From: Lycorma delicatula
Lineage: Eukaryota > Arthropoda > Insecta > Hemiptera > Fulgoridae
Length of the DNA stretch: 64,000 nt
Assembly (NCBI RefSeq): GCF_047948215.1
Contig: NC_134457.1
Span: 82,797,398 to 82,861,397 of the forward strand
Direction of reading: 5' to 3'
Below the pieces are notes generated by a model. The model was not told the origin of the DNA, did not search any database, and was given only the letters and a program-made list of their open reading frames with translations. Shown here one piece after another: positions 25,905-38,619 of this stretch (position 1 is the first letter of the stretch; each line of letters begins with the position of its first letter). The position numbers were made by a program, and so were the translations under genes.

Positions 25905-27176
25905 AATGTTCGCTATCATGATCTTTAACATGACAGAATGTTACCTTTTATACTCATCAGTAAAAAAACACACTGTAAATTAATTCCATTGTAACAAAAT
26001 CAGCTTGCTGCATTTTTCTAAAACATTGATTGTTTAATCACAAAATCTTTGGAATCTATGAGAATACCTTCACTCGGTTATGAATTTATCTTGGTGTGAA
26101 TCTTGGCAGATGTCTGACAATGGACAATTAGATGAATTGCAAAGTTGGAGAACTCTGACAGAGAAAAGGAAATTATATAATAATATATCTTTTCATACTT
26201 TTGGTTAAGAAAAGCTAAAGAAAGGAAAAATCTGACATTTTAGATCAGTATTATTGTTATTTTACTTTATTTTTGTTATGCTTGTAATATTATCTTTTAG
26301 TGTTAAATTTTGTTGTGTTGAAGGCACTTTATGTTACTGAAATTTTCTCAGGAGCATTATCAGTCATTTATTGAATTTTTTGTTTTGTCTAGAAAAGGTG
26401 TTTTCATTTTTAAAATTAATTAATTTATGTAACAAGTTTGTTTTATGTTAACATCCAGTTAAATATTTTGTTGCAATTGGGGAAAATCAATTTTAAAAAT
26501 CTTATTCAGTTATTTGTAACACAGCTTCAATGAAGTGTTTACCTTTGTTGTTTGTAGGCAAAAAGTATGATAAGTCTGGTTGATTCCTTAAATATATACA
26601 TAAAAAAATAATCAAATTGATCTCAATGGGAGCACTCTGTTATTGATTTCTTTTCATATTTTGTCTTGTACTCACTCTCATACTACATGTACTGAAGGAA
26701 ATTGTGATTAGGATACAGTTGTTAATTTTAATGAATTAATTATTTTAATAAATGAAAACATAATTGTCAAGTGATCAGAAAAGTGAATACACATACTTAT
26801 TTTCAGAATTAATTTATACAACTGAAGTTTTGTATAAATAATTACTGGATTGTTTAAAACATCCATGAACTCTCTTATTTTGACTACAGTATTAAGCGAA
26901 AACATTTTATTTAAAAAATTTCAGAGAAAAGTGTGGAGAGAAAAAATTAAGATTAATAAAAATGGTAAATTTTTTTTCGGTCAAGATCTGCATTTTGTAT
27001 ATGAAATATAGTGAAATCTCACTATTGCGGCAATAGTTAGTCTCTTCACATTCCTATACTAAAAGATGTATTTTGCTTCTACTGCAGAAAATAAAAGTCT
27101 ACTAATGTGTGTAGTGACAATATTTTCTTGTCCAGTAGATGAGTATTTTTTTTCTAATAACCTTATTTTTGTTTAG
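25905..27176. other. Intergenic AT-rich DNA
   Basis: Nothing recognised apart from the splice-acceptor-like tract at the right edge. Confidence 0.5.
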
Positions 27177-27268
27177 GGGGGACAGAAATTATCCATAATG
27201 AAAACAGTAATAACAGCCGCTATCATATTATCAGGACCAGTTTTACCAACTATGACAATATTGTACAG
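27177..27268 (+). CDS. Candidate isolated exon of an unknown gene
   Basis: 92 bp bounded by a strong acceptor (CTAAT branch-like motif, pyrimidine tract, TTTAG) and donor CAG/gtagtt. One frame is open throughout and reads GGTEIIHNENSNNSRYHIIR, then TSFTNYDNIVQ. It enters two bases into a codon and leaves at phase 0. The text resembles the middle strands of an immunoglobulin-like domain, but that is only an impression. Another frame (KLSIMKTVITAAIILSGPVL) is also open. No neighbouring exon was found, so it could belong to a gene with very long introns or be chance. Confidence 0.35.
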
Positions 27269-29710
27269 GTAGTTATTCTGTCTGGTCATACAGCAAATAG
27301 ATTGTAAAATTTTGAATCATAAATATGCAGTTATTTTAAATATGGTACTGTATTATATTTGAATTCTGTTATGAAATAATAGTTAAGCTATCAAAATAAA
27401 TCTTTATTAAATAAATACCCTTTTGTGAAAAAAATATTTTTCTTATTTTCTTCTCTTGTTATTTACCTTTCAGAAATCAATATTTCATTTAAATTTAAGA
27501 AACTTTCTTCTACCTCTGTGTCACTGAATAAAGAAAGCAAAATTCTAATTCTGTGTTAGTTATTTTTTTAATATAGTATTCCACTTTACAGCTGTCTGTT
27601 AGCCTTTTATATTTTTAGTAATTTCTGTTTGTAGGTAACATTTTCATTAATTTTTGAATCAATATTATTTTTTTATAAATCATAATGGAGAAATGTTAAT
27701 TTATAATGAAAAATTAATTAATTCATTGGATAGAGATGAGTGATGTCTGAATAACACTTAGTTTATGTAGTTTGTCTAAAGAAACTATATTAAAAACAAC
27801 AAAACAGAAAAAAAACAATTAAAGCTGTAAATGAAGGAAGTAACTTCAAAAAGATTTATATACTAGAATTCGAGCAAATTGATGTTTTACTAGTTCTGAG
27901 GTGGTTTTGACAAAGGAGTTTATATATTTAAGTAAAAATGGTCTAGAAATATAAACAAAAGCTGAATTCTTCATAAATGATGAAAATTAAAGATTCTGGC
28001 TGGTTTGGTTGGAAAAATTCAAATATCGCACAATATTTTCTTGAAAAAATAACCATTTGAAGTTTTTGCTTTCAATTGAGTACATGTTTATTTTCTATAT
28101 GTTTAGATTTTATTTGCATAATAAAAACGCAGTACTCAATCTTTGGTCAACACTACAATGATTTGATACTGAAAATTTTCCTCATGAGATATACTTTACT
28201 ACATTTTTTTAATAATAAAGACATGTGCATTCTTCATTTCCTCCATGATGATTATTATTTCACCTGCTTTTTAATGGTTGTAGAACTTAATGCCAAATTC
28301 CAGTTTGTTTCAAAGTAATGGTGTATAAAAAAAAAATCCATGTTGATATTTATTTATTTTGTAAGCAGAATAGATATTTTATTACATCAAATGTTTAATC
28401 TCTGTAACTTCGCCTTGTTAATCCTCGCAAGCACAGTAGTCTGTACATGTTCAATATTGAATTAACCAAAAAATAAACAAATTACAACTAAAGTTGCACC
28501 TATTAAGTTGTAACTAATAAATAGTTACAAGTATGTTGTACTTCCAAATTCTTTTGTGTCATAATTTTTTGTTAATATTTTTGTATTTGTAAATTTTAAA
28601 CAATCAGTTAAATTTCAGAAAACATGACTACAAGATATAAAATCACTGGAAATTTTCGGTATTGCTTTTACTTAATATCAAATTATTTATTTCTGATATA
28701 AGCTTTTTTCTACTAGCAGGCAGTAATTATTTTTTGTTGTGCAGAGGAAAATATATGATGTAAGAGATTGTTGTGTGTTGTATTATTAAATTTTTTCTGT
28801 AATGCTATACAATAGTAAATATTACTGTCTTTTTTTTAAAAATAAGTTAAAAATAATTTTGAATTATTCACTGATATGAATCATACTTTGGTGTGTAGAA
28901 TGTCCACTAGAAAGTTAAGAAAATTGTGATAAGTGAATTTTAGTGTTAGGTGTAGATTTTTATTGCAATAACATAAAATAATGTTTGCACATAGTGTTAA
29001 CTTACTAAAATTCAAAATATTAAACTCACATTTTCTATGATGGTGAAGTACAAATATTTTAATAATTATTTTTCGTATGAGGTGAATATACCTTGTGTGT
29101 TTATCAGCATTTTCATCACTTATATGTTTAGACAAAATAGTTTTGAAGTTGAGGGGGTTTGTTGTGGGTGCCTATAAAAATTATGAGTTTTCTAGAACTA
29201 TAGTACATTTTTTTTTGTCTTATTAAGATTGACAGTTTTTATTAAATAATTTTTTCGTATATAAATTATTCAACTTGTGTTTCTGTTTCATTAGTCAAAA
29301 GGTTATTAATGTTACAACATGTTTGCTCCTGACTGATAAAAGAATTGTTTTTGTTTTCAACATTAGGTAAACCCTTCATTTGTTAATATTACTGTAAAAA
29401 TGAAATATTTTACATATGTATAGTAATCATTTACAAATTTAAAAATAAGATTTATATATTTTTTAATTTATTATAATTAAGTTGTTTTTGTTGTCCTAGT
29501 GGTTTGTGTTCCTTCAGTAATTCTTTTGGTATTTTTCAACAGTTTTCATATTGTTGTAATTTTCTATTGTGATTAAAAGGTGTTAATTTGTGTATATTTA
29601 TAAATTTAAGTTTTTTTTTATGTGTAGGTAAATGTAATCATAAATAATGGCAGATATCACGAGTTACTACTTATTTTATCTTTAATTTATAAGTTAGAAA
29701 ATAAATATTG

Positions 29711-29712
<2 letters not shown>

Positions 29713-29750
<38 letters not shown>
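29713..29750. repeat. (TA)n microsatellite
   Basis: Pure TA dinucleotides. Confidence 0.95.
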
Positions 29751-29753
<3 letters not shown>

Positions 29754-32700
29754 AAGTAATTTATTGAATTTCTATTATAATAGTGGATGTGAGCCTGATT
29801 TTTTTTAACTTAGCAACTAGATTAAAAAACATGTTCCAAAAATTTAAGAAAAAATACAGTATAGTTTCCAAATTAAGCTAAATTGTTATTTTTAAGGTTT
29901 CACACATTTACTCTTATTGGTCACAAATTATTCAGCTTTGGTCAAGAGACGTAAGAATTGTAAATAAATGTAAATTAAACTTGAAGGCTGAGAATTGTGG
30001 AACTGATGAAAGATATGGCTGTAACAGTATGTAGTTTGTAGATTTGTGCTTATATACTGAAAGTAATAAATTAATTGATTTTTTTTACATTTACTTCATT
30101 TTTAATAATTTTATTTATGTACTAGTGTAATTAAATAAAAAATGTATGGAAGTTCATATAATAGTTGATATTTTTTTAACGTGTTTTGCTTTTTATACAG
30201 TAAAGGAATTCTAATAATAATGCATCAGTATATTGTTAATATGACCTATCAGTGTTCTTTGTTATAATTTTTTTTGTAATTACTTTGATGCAAATTACAT
30301 TTTCTCCTATTAATTTTGATCTTGAAGAGTGTTGTTAATTCTCTTAATTAAAAACTGAAGAAGAATAAGAAATATTTATGAAGTAAATTGTGATATTTGT
30401 CATTATTCTATTAGGTTGTGGTAATGTATAGTAAGTGAATAGTGTAATATATTAGCATAACAACTAACTCAAGATGAACTGGCTATTCTGAATAAAGTTC
30501 TGGTTTCATTTCTTCAATTTTTATAACGCAGGTAATTGAAAATGTAGACATGTATAAAAAGAAATTTCATGTTTTTGATATTCCTTGAGATTTATTTGGT
30601 AATGTCTATAGGGATATCACAAGTGCTTTGTGAGACTAGTCAGTTTTCTTAAAATTCAGATGTAAAAACCACTTTAATACCTTAAACATTTTTTTTATTT
30701 TTAAAAGATTTTCTCAGATGATATCTATTTGGTATATATTTTTACATTGTAACTTTTTCCTTGTACCAATTTCAAAATACGTAGAATTTTTTGCAGTTCA
30801 GTTTGGATTTATGTAAAATATTTTTTATTGACGTTTTTATAATTAGATTGATATGGTATAATTTTTCTTTTATCAGACAGTCCAATTAGTATCAAAGTTA
30901 TTTTTTATTTTTGCTAATATTTGATATTCAACATTTATATAGCCATTTAATGTTCTTTGATAACTACTTAAGTATAACTAATAACTAATAATTACGTTAA
31001 GCCTACCTAAACGTGTAGCCAACTTTGTTGATTAGGATTATTTTATTTATGTTTTTAAATAAAAAAAAGCATTTTTGATTTTATTTAAGAGAGTTTGATT
31101 ATTTCTGCTACATTTGTGTATGTGTAAATAAAAAAAAAATGCTTATGGAGATAAAATTAAGTTTTAAAATAAATACCTTGATTAAAATTGTTCTGTTATC
31201 ACTTCACCTCATAATTTATGACATATAGAATATAGAGAATCACATCAAATCCGTATGGATGGAAACAGTAAAAACTTTTAACTTGAAATTTTTTATATTG
31301 CCTTTTTTATATCAGAATTGAAATCAAACAACTCGGAATCAGTCATTTTATCTTTATGGGTTTTTTATGTGGTTAGTTCTACATTTGTTAATAAAAAAAA
31401 TTATGTATATAAATATATTTCTTAGTACATTGTTCTAATATTCTATGTTGCTTTTATACATTAATTATACTTTATGTTTATTATTATTATTACTATTAAG
31501 TATATTCTTTATATTGTTCTATTTTAGGCTGTTTTAATTAAATTTCATACTGTGTGAACTTAAGATTCTTTTTTCTTTTACATCTTTGAGCAATATTTAT
31601 ACATAATTTTATGTGGTATATTATTTTCTGTGATTTATAGGGTTTTTTCAATTACAATATGATTTATATAAAAGTGAAATTTATATACTAATTAGAATTT
31701 AAACACTTACGGAAAATCTTTTCTTAAAATTCCATTTTTTAAGTTTTATTTTAAACATTATTATTATTTTTATGTAATTTATAATTTAGTAATGTGACAT
31801 TTCAAGTACATGATATAGTGTTAGGATTTAAAATGAAATTAATAAATTTTACAAAATAAATTTAGCTATTAAAACGTTAATAACTACCAAAAATAAATAT
31901 ATTATTATAACATATTTTTATATATTAAAATATTTATTTTTAGTATTAGAATTATTATTTTTAACTTACATTTGTATATAATAATTATTTATTATATAAA
32001 TTGTATGTTTAGTTAGTTTATGACGTAATTAAAGAATATTATTAGAGAAAGGTTGTTCATTTTTTTCATTGGTTATAGTTAGTTAAATGAAAAAATATAT
32101 AAATTTAATTATTATAGTTTTAGAGTTAATATTTTTTAGCAATAAATTTTTTGTAGTTTTTAATTAATTGTCTTTTAACATGTTCGTACTGGTCTTGTGC
32201 ATGATGTGAGATTTTTTTAGCCCTTTGACTGATGCATGTTAAGTGTTTATACTGAGGTGGGTTATTTAATCAAAAAATTTGTTTGATTTTTTATTTAATG
32301 TTTTAATAGTTTAAATTATCAAATGTAAAGCACTGTAGAATAAATTTAACAGTCTTTCCATTTTTCCTGTACTTGTCAATATGATTCTTCCCATCGCTTT
32401 AGTTACTACATTTCCATTACTCATGAATTCATCTTTAAAATTGCATATTGTTATTTCATCAAAATCAGATTTCATTATTTGAAATATATTTCTGATATTT
32501 TGCCTTTAAATAAAAATGATATCTAACACGGTAAATTGAGTACTATATGGCTCATTTACAAAATCATTGAACCAGCACAAATGGATTGTACATATTAGCC
32601 TTTGACTTTTTTTTTATTCGTGTTATTTATTTCTAACGCCTATAATTTCTTTCTTAACTAAAATCACAGCATTTATTTAAACAGTAAACATTATGAGTGT

Positions 32701-34725
32701 GCTAGCTGAAGCAAAATTTGAATTTGTAAATATATAAGTGTACCATAACAGATCATTTCTGTAAAATTGTAATCAAATTAACTTATTGGTCAAAGGATTA
32801 ATATTTGTACGGCACAACCCTTCCTTACCTTGAGTTTTAATATTCTCTCTCCTGCTTATTAGTAGAGACTGAAATGAATGTCAATGATTTTCTGAGATAT
32901 TTTATTGGTCGAATAAAAATTATTTATTTGAATATGTTTGTTTTTATCATTTTATTTTTATTTATAATTTCTGACTAGCACTTGACCTTGTACATAAATT
33001 TTATTGGACATGCTAGTATTAAAAAGTTTTGTTTGTTGTACATTGAAACTTCCTTTTCACAAAAAAAAAATAAATAAAATAAAATTTTATCTTATAAGAG
33101 TTGCTACTGATTGATGGCAATAGCATTGTTATTTTGGATTGTTAAAAACAATTTAATGTTAATTTGGACACACTTACAGTAAAACTTTTTCACAATCTTC
33201 ATGCAGTTTTATCTATATTTGTAAATTATGTACCATTAACCTTAGAAAGTGCTTCATAAAGAATGCTTAATTCATGCAGTAGAGTAGAAAACTATACATA
33301 GTAAACCTGTAATTAAAGATTTAAAGGTTATAATTACAAATTATATTATTATTTTGTTAGTTATGAAATAAATATTTAAATATGTATATATTCTTTGTTG
33401 ACCAAATTCTAAAAAGCTGCATCATTTTTAGTTTTTTATAACATAGAAACGGCCAAATTTGTGTTTGGATAGATTAAAAAAAGGATGGGAAACCATAATA
33501 ATATTTGCTTCACTATATTTACTTATTACTTTATATGTTAAGCGATGGTTAAAAGAATTTTAAATGTTAAATTAATATAATCAATTAAACTTTTTTTTTT
33601 TTTTAGTAACAGAAATACTGTAAGGAAGTTGTAAATTAGTATCACATGATTCAGTGTATTTAGCATACCGAGAAGAATTTCACCTGTTTATAACATCGAA
33701 CATGTTAAAGAAAGAATAAAAAATCATTTCCTTTAGCCATTTATAATTGTTTTATATTATTAATTAATAGTACTATTACAACTGTCTTTATGTATATGTA
33801 TATCTAGTTTTAACCTATATTTTTTACTTGTAATATTATGATTAATATTTCATTTACTGAAATTTAAAAGGCCAGTTTTTATTTACTAAATTAATCAAAA
33901 TCAGTGATTTGTAGTATGATTAATAATAATTAGAAAATATCAGTTTTTAAATTTAAAAATATAAAAAAATATTTAATTTCTATCATGAAGAGAATAAAAT
34001 ATTTCATAATTAAAACTTAAGAATAAAATTAATTACATAATTTTTTTTATTATTTTTTCTATCACGAATAAAAAAAAAAAAAGAAAAAAAAAGTAAATTG
34101 TGCAATAGTTTCAATTAAAAATGAGCCCCAAAAATTCTAGCATGAATTATAAGTAGTATATATGCCGCTAATATTATACGGCTTGATTATTTCAATTATC
34201 AAGTTACCTTACTGATGTAATTTTGTTTTAGTAATAGTTGTAATCTGTTGTAAATAATAATTTATCTTCTATTTCTTTTAGACTTGAATTATGTATTCTT
34301 CTCATTTCTCTGTTTTTCTTTTTATCAATAATTATAACTTGTAAGCAATAATTTGTATGTATATTAAAAAAATATTGCAATAGGTCATTTATAAGTATAT
34401 TATATATTGTAATTAAAATTTATAATACTATATTGTTATCTTTCTACGACTGCTGGTGTCAAGTGCTTGTGGGTCAGGTGTAATGTGTATTATAATAAAT
34501 GAAAAAAGAACATTGATTTTTTATTACTGTTAATGATATATGTTGTGCTGGTTATCAACTATTTAAAGGTTGGCACAATTTGTTTTTTGTTATTTTTTTT
34601 TAATTTATATTACATCACATTTAGAAGATAATTATATTTTATTACTAATACTATTAACATTATTATTATTATTATTATTCATACAGTAATTTTTTCTTTT
34701 TTAAGTTCAGTATGTTTTACGTTAT

Positions 34726-34727
<2 letters not shown>

Positions 34728-34764
<37 letters not shown>

Positions 34765-34810
34765 TTTAATAAGTGCTATGTTTTTCTATTTCTTTAACAG
34801 TTTGTTTTTT

Positions 34811-34842
<32 letters not shown>
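34728..34842. repeat. Two (TA)n tracts
   Basis: TA runs at 34,728-34,761 and 34,814-34,842, separated by a T-rich spacer. Confidence 0.95.
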
Positions 34843-34845
<3 letters not shown>

Positions 34846-35334
34846 CAATAAAAATTTATAAATATGTCAGTTCATAAATATTCAGTTTGGGGTTTCATGT
34901 TAATTTATCAATAAAATTTTTACACATTTTAACTTTTTTTTTTTTTGTGAACCATTACTGACTTAACCTTTGATCTCCTAATATTACAAATTTTTATTGT
35001 GCCTATTATTTCAACTCTCAGATCTTTTAGATCATTTAGTACTTTAAATTTATTTTTTGAATGCACATTTATTTGTGCACTGACAGCTTTCGCAACATTC
35101 ATTTTGATTTTTTTTTTGGACAGTGTCTAATGTTGGATGGCTTTGTTTACTTTTAGTTTATTACATAATAATATACAGATTCAGAAATTATTGTAGACAT
35201 TAAAAATTAGTAAGTGTTAATGCTTAATTATACAACAATAAAAAAGTAAACAAATGAACTGCTGCACAACTTATTCTAGATAGAATTACTGCTTTTTAAA
35301 TCAAAGAATGGTTTATAAAATAATTTTTTTTTGT

Positions 35335-35800
35335 TTTCAGTTATTTGAGTGGTTTGATGCAGCTCTCCAAGATTCCCTATCTAGTGCTAGTTGTTTCATT
35401 TCAAAATAACCCCCTACATCCTACATCCCTAACAATTTATTTTACATATTCCAAATGTTGCCTGCCTGCACAATGTTTTCCTTCTACCTGTCCCTCCAAT
35501 ATTAAAGTGATTATTCCAGGATGCCTTAATATGTGGCCTATAAGTCTGTCTCTTCTTTTAACTATATTTTCCAAATGCTTCTTTCTTCATTGATTTGTTG
35601 CAACACCTCTTCGTTTGTCACTTTATCCACCCATCTGATTTTTAACATTCTCCTGTAACGCTACATTTCAAAAGCTTCTAATCTTTTCTTTTCAGGTACT
35701 CCGATCGTCCAAGTTTCACTTCCATATAAAGCTACACTCCAAACATATACTTTCAGAAATCTTTTCCTGACGTTTAAATTAATTTTTGATGTAAGCAAAT
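35335..35800 (-). mobile_element. RTE-like LINE, C-terminal fragment
   Basis: On the minus strand: VYVWSVALYGSETWTI, RLEAFEM.RYRRMLKIRWVD, KVTNEEVLQQINEERS, RRDRLIGHILRHPG, EGQVEGK, VRDVGCRGYFEMKQLALDRE and SWRAASNHS. This is the conserved region after the reverse transcriptase of RTE-type elements, up to the end of the protein. Several stops break it (for example at FEM*RYRR). The polymerase domain is missing, so it is 5'-truncated. Confidence 0.9.
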
Positions 35801-36780
35801 TATATATAAAATAATATAAACTTTAATTTTCATTATTCTGTAGTATCAGAAAAAAAAATATTAAGGAATGAGTTTCTGAAATGCTTGAAAAACATTGATT
35901 TTTGATATGGTGCAACATAGAATATAAGATAAATAACCTTTCATCCAGACATAATAACTATATTTTTTGAACCTGTTACTTCTTAACATACAATATCATT
36001 AAGAAAATGTAATTATACAGCCGGAAATTTTGTGACGAATTCTTAGAATGTTGAGTCTAGTCACTAACAAATAGATTATTTTCATTTGGTGTTAAAGCTA
36101 TTTAGTTTGTAAAAAAATTGTGAATTAATTAAAACTTAAAATGCTTTATTTCAGGATCACATTATCTGTACTTCATTTACTTTGATTAGAGGTGGATTTT
36201 TAGTAACATCCTCTTATATAGTTAGTTGTTCCTTCTGATGGAGATTTGCATTGTAATGTTTTCAAAATTCCAAATGATTATATTTATAACTTAATATTTG
36301 CTACAAATTATGCTGGCAGGAGAGTTTGTTCTACATGCACAAGGTTTATATTAGTGAACTCTGGAGTTTTGGGAGCCTCAGAAATTTAATATGTTCTTTG
36401 TAATTACCTGCAAATATTACAGAATTATTTACAGAATTATGTTGTACAAGAAATCCATTTTAACACCAAATCAAATGTTTGCATCATGTTGGTTAATTTT
36501 TTAAAAGGTAATGAAATTTTTTAGGAGGGTGTTGTTTTTTCATGTTTAGAAAAAACTGATAAGCTTTGTGCTGATATAACATCTACAAGTTTTGTTTAAA
36601 AAAAAACTGAACGTTTTTAATTATGCGCCAACAGAGACATTTAGTGACATGCAGTTGGCATCATTGTGTTCTGCATAACCTCCTCTGTAACGACATGTTC
36701 TTTGATTGTTGACATCTTGTTTAGTTTTTGTATTATTGTTATTTGGGTCAACATGTTTAAAGTGTTAGTAGCAATTTTTG
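35801..36780. other. Intergenic AT-rich DNA
   Basis: No feature recognised. Confidence 0.5.
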
Positions 36781-36789
36781 TAATGTATG

Positions 36790-37310
36790 TTTTTCAGGAG
36801 GAACAATACAACAAAATTCTGTGTGAAACTGAAAACTTTCCAAGTTTTGAAACAAGCGTACGTAGATGATGCTCTGGGTTGTATGGAATGCTGCAAATGG
36901 TTTTCACGATTTAAAAGTAGTCATCAGTCAATTGAAGATGACTTCGACCAAGAAGGCCTTCGATTTCAACTGATAACGCGCGTTCAGAAAATCAACGATC
37001 TGGCGCTGGCAAATCGTTGAGCTACTGTCAGAAAACTTACAGAAAGAGTTAGCATCTCGATTGGATCATGCCATGACATTTTGACTGAAAAATTGAACAT
37101 GCTTTGAGTTGCAGTAAAGTTTGTTCTTCGTTTGATGTCTGAACAGCAGAAAGAACATTGAGTGGATAATTGCTGGCAACTCCTTGAACAAGCCAATGAT
37201 GATGAAACGTGCATGCAAAGGATCATAACGGGCGCTAAAAGCTGGGTTTATGGCTATGACATTGAGACAAAAGTTCAATCATCAAAAAATTGCACATTAT
37301 AAAACTCACC
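36790..37310 (+). pseudogene. mariner (DD34D type) transposase, N-terminal half, decayed
   Basis: Reads FCVKLKTFQVLKQAYVDDAL, CKWFSRFKSSHQSIEDD, LTERVSISIGSCHDILTEKL, VAVKFVLRLMSEQQKEH and RIITGAKSWVYGYDIETK.QSS. This is the usual order in mariner: helix-turn-helix, linker, first catalytic block. The first catalytic Asp (normally GDE.WVYGYD) is replaced, as the text is GAKSWVYGYD. Stops occur after ANR, after LNML and after QQKEH. The C-terminal half is missing. Confidence 0.88.
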
Positions 37311-37319
37311 ACTAATACT

Positions 37320-38600
37320 TGTTGCACTCAAATAACAATAACACAAATAAAACTAAATGAGATATCAACAATTCAAGAATATGTGGTTACAGAGAGGGTT
37401 TTACGGTATACAATGCTGCCACACGTCATTAAATATCTCTATTGGCACACAATTAAAAGAGTTTGAACTTTTTTTGAATAAACTTTATATATTGTTTGTG
37501 TGTAAAAGAGAATTGTCTTTTATTCAAGAAACCTTGTGTTGAAATAATCCTCTTATTTTTACTTCATTAAATATTGCTACTCTACCAAATTAAAAAAAAA
37601 TCCATAATATAAAGAAACCCTTTTTGCCTGAATCATTATTGAATCCTTTTAAACATACTGATCTTTGTTAAAATGTCTCAATTATGGCCAAGAGATGGAC
37701 CATCTGTTAATGATGTAGTCAGGTTGATTTTTATCATTTTCTTCCAGTTTGTAACTGGTTTGGAAGGGTTAATCTATGTTTTACTGATAATATTACATTT
37801 ACAGTGTAAATAAAATTATCCAATGCAAAAAACTGGCTAAGATGACTGTCTCAAACAAACAAGAGTAATTTTTGTAGTTTCAATAAAATTATTTGAATCT
37901 TAAAAGACAGCATGGAATTGAGTTATGTTGTATATTAATTTAGAAATTTCATTTTTGAAGTTAAAAAAGTAATAATTGTTATGCTGAATATTTTTGTACT
38001 AATTTTTCATAAATTTGTGAGGAGAAAGTTATTTTTCTTAAAACATGATTCCTGTACTTTTAAGTTATTATTGAATATAATATTGATAAATATCAATCTG
38101 TGCCTTCTGGATTTTGGTAGCCTTAGCCCAGGCGGGCTAAGGCTATGATATAATATTTAAGTAAGCAACAATGTATCTAAATGTTTATAGATTAAGTACA
38201 AATAAAACATATAGTGATCAGACTAATAAGGACTTTATTTGAAGATATTAATGATCCAGCGACATAAGTTCTAAATAATGAAAGGTGCACTTAAACACAG
38301 TAATTTGAACCATTTACATCAGTGGCATCCTGGCAAGCTGTTAACTGAGAGATGTTAATCATCTGTGGGTTCAGAATATGACCTCTGGTAAAGCCCATCA
38401 GGGCTAGGTATGGTGGGGGATGGCGTGGTGACTGGAATCGTCACATGGCAGGATCTTCCCCTTCAGGGTCAGGATGTGCTAAATGAAATTCTTAGCTGAA
38501 TTATGTCGAATTCATTTCTCTGATAACTTCATCATCTGTTGTATGAAGAAAGGTTTGAACTATGTGGTGATATATATTTACCATAGCCAATTGGAGTGCA
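37320..38600. other. Intergenic DNA with a perfect GC-rich hairpin
   Basis: Mostly AT-rich; the hairpin is at 38,118-38,145. About 38,260-38,600 is less AT-rich and may be the degraded upstream part of the following LINE, but no motif is clear. Confidence 0.5.
38118..38145. repeat. Perfect 12-bp GC-rich hairpin with 4-base loop
   Basis: TAGCCTTAGCCC, loop AGGC, GGGCTAAGGCTA. The stem has no mismatch and stands out in an AT-rich setting. It is not followed by a T run, and bacterial-type termination does not apply here. Confidence 0.9.
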
Positions 38601-38619
38601 AAGTGGCAGAGACCTGATC

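Larger units (their letters stand above)
27269..35330. other. 8-kb AT-rich gene desert
   Basis: Long homopolymer and TA tracts. No exon, transposon protein or RNA gene recognised on either strand. Short open frames here lack any recognisable motif. Confidence 0.6.

Noticed and set aside
35345..35593. 82-codon + strand frame
   Set aside because: Shadow of the minus-strand RTE-like LINE, which has clear motifs.
38118..38145. Rho-independent terminator
   Set aside because: Hairpin without a T tract, and this is animal nuclear DNA where such terminators do not operate.
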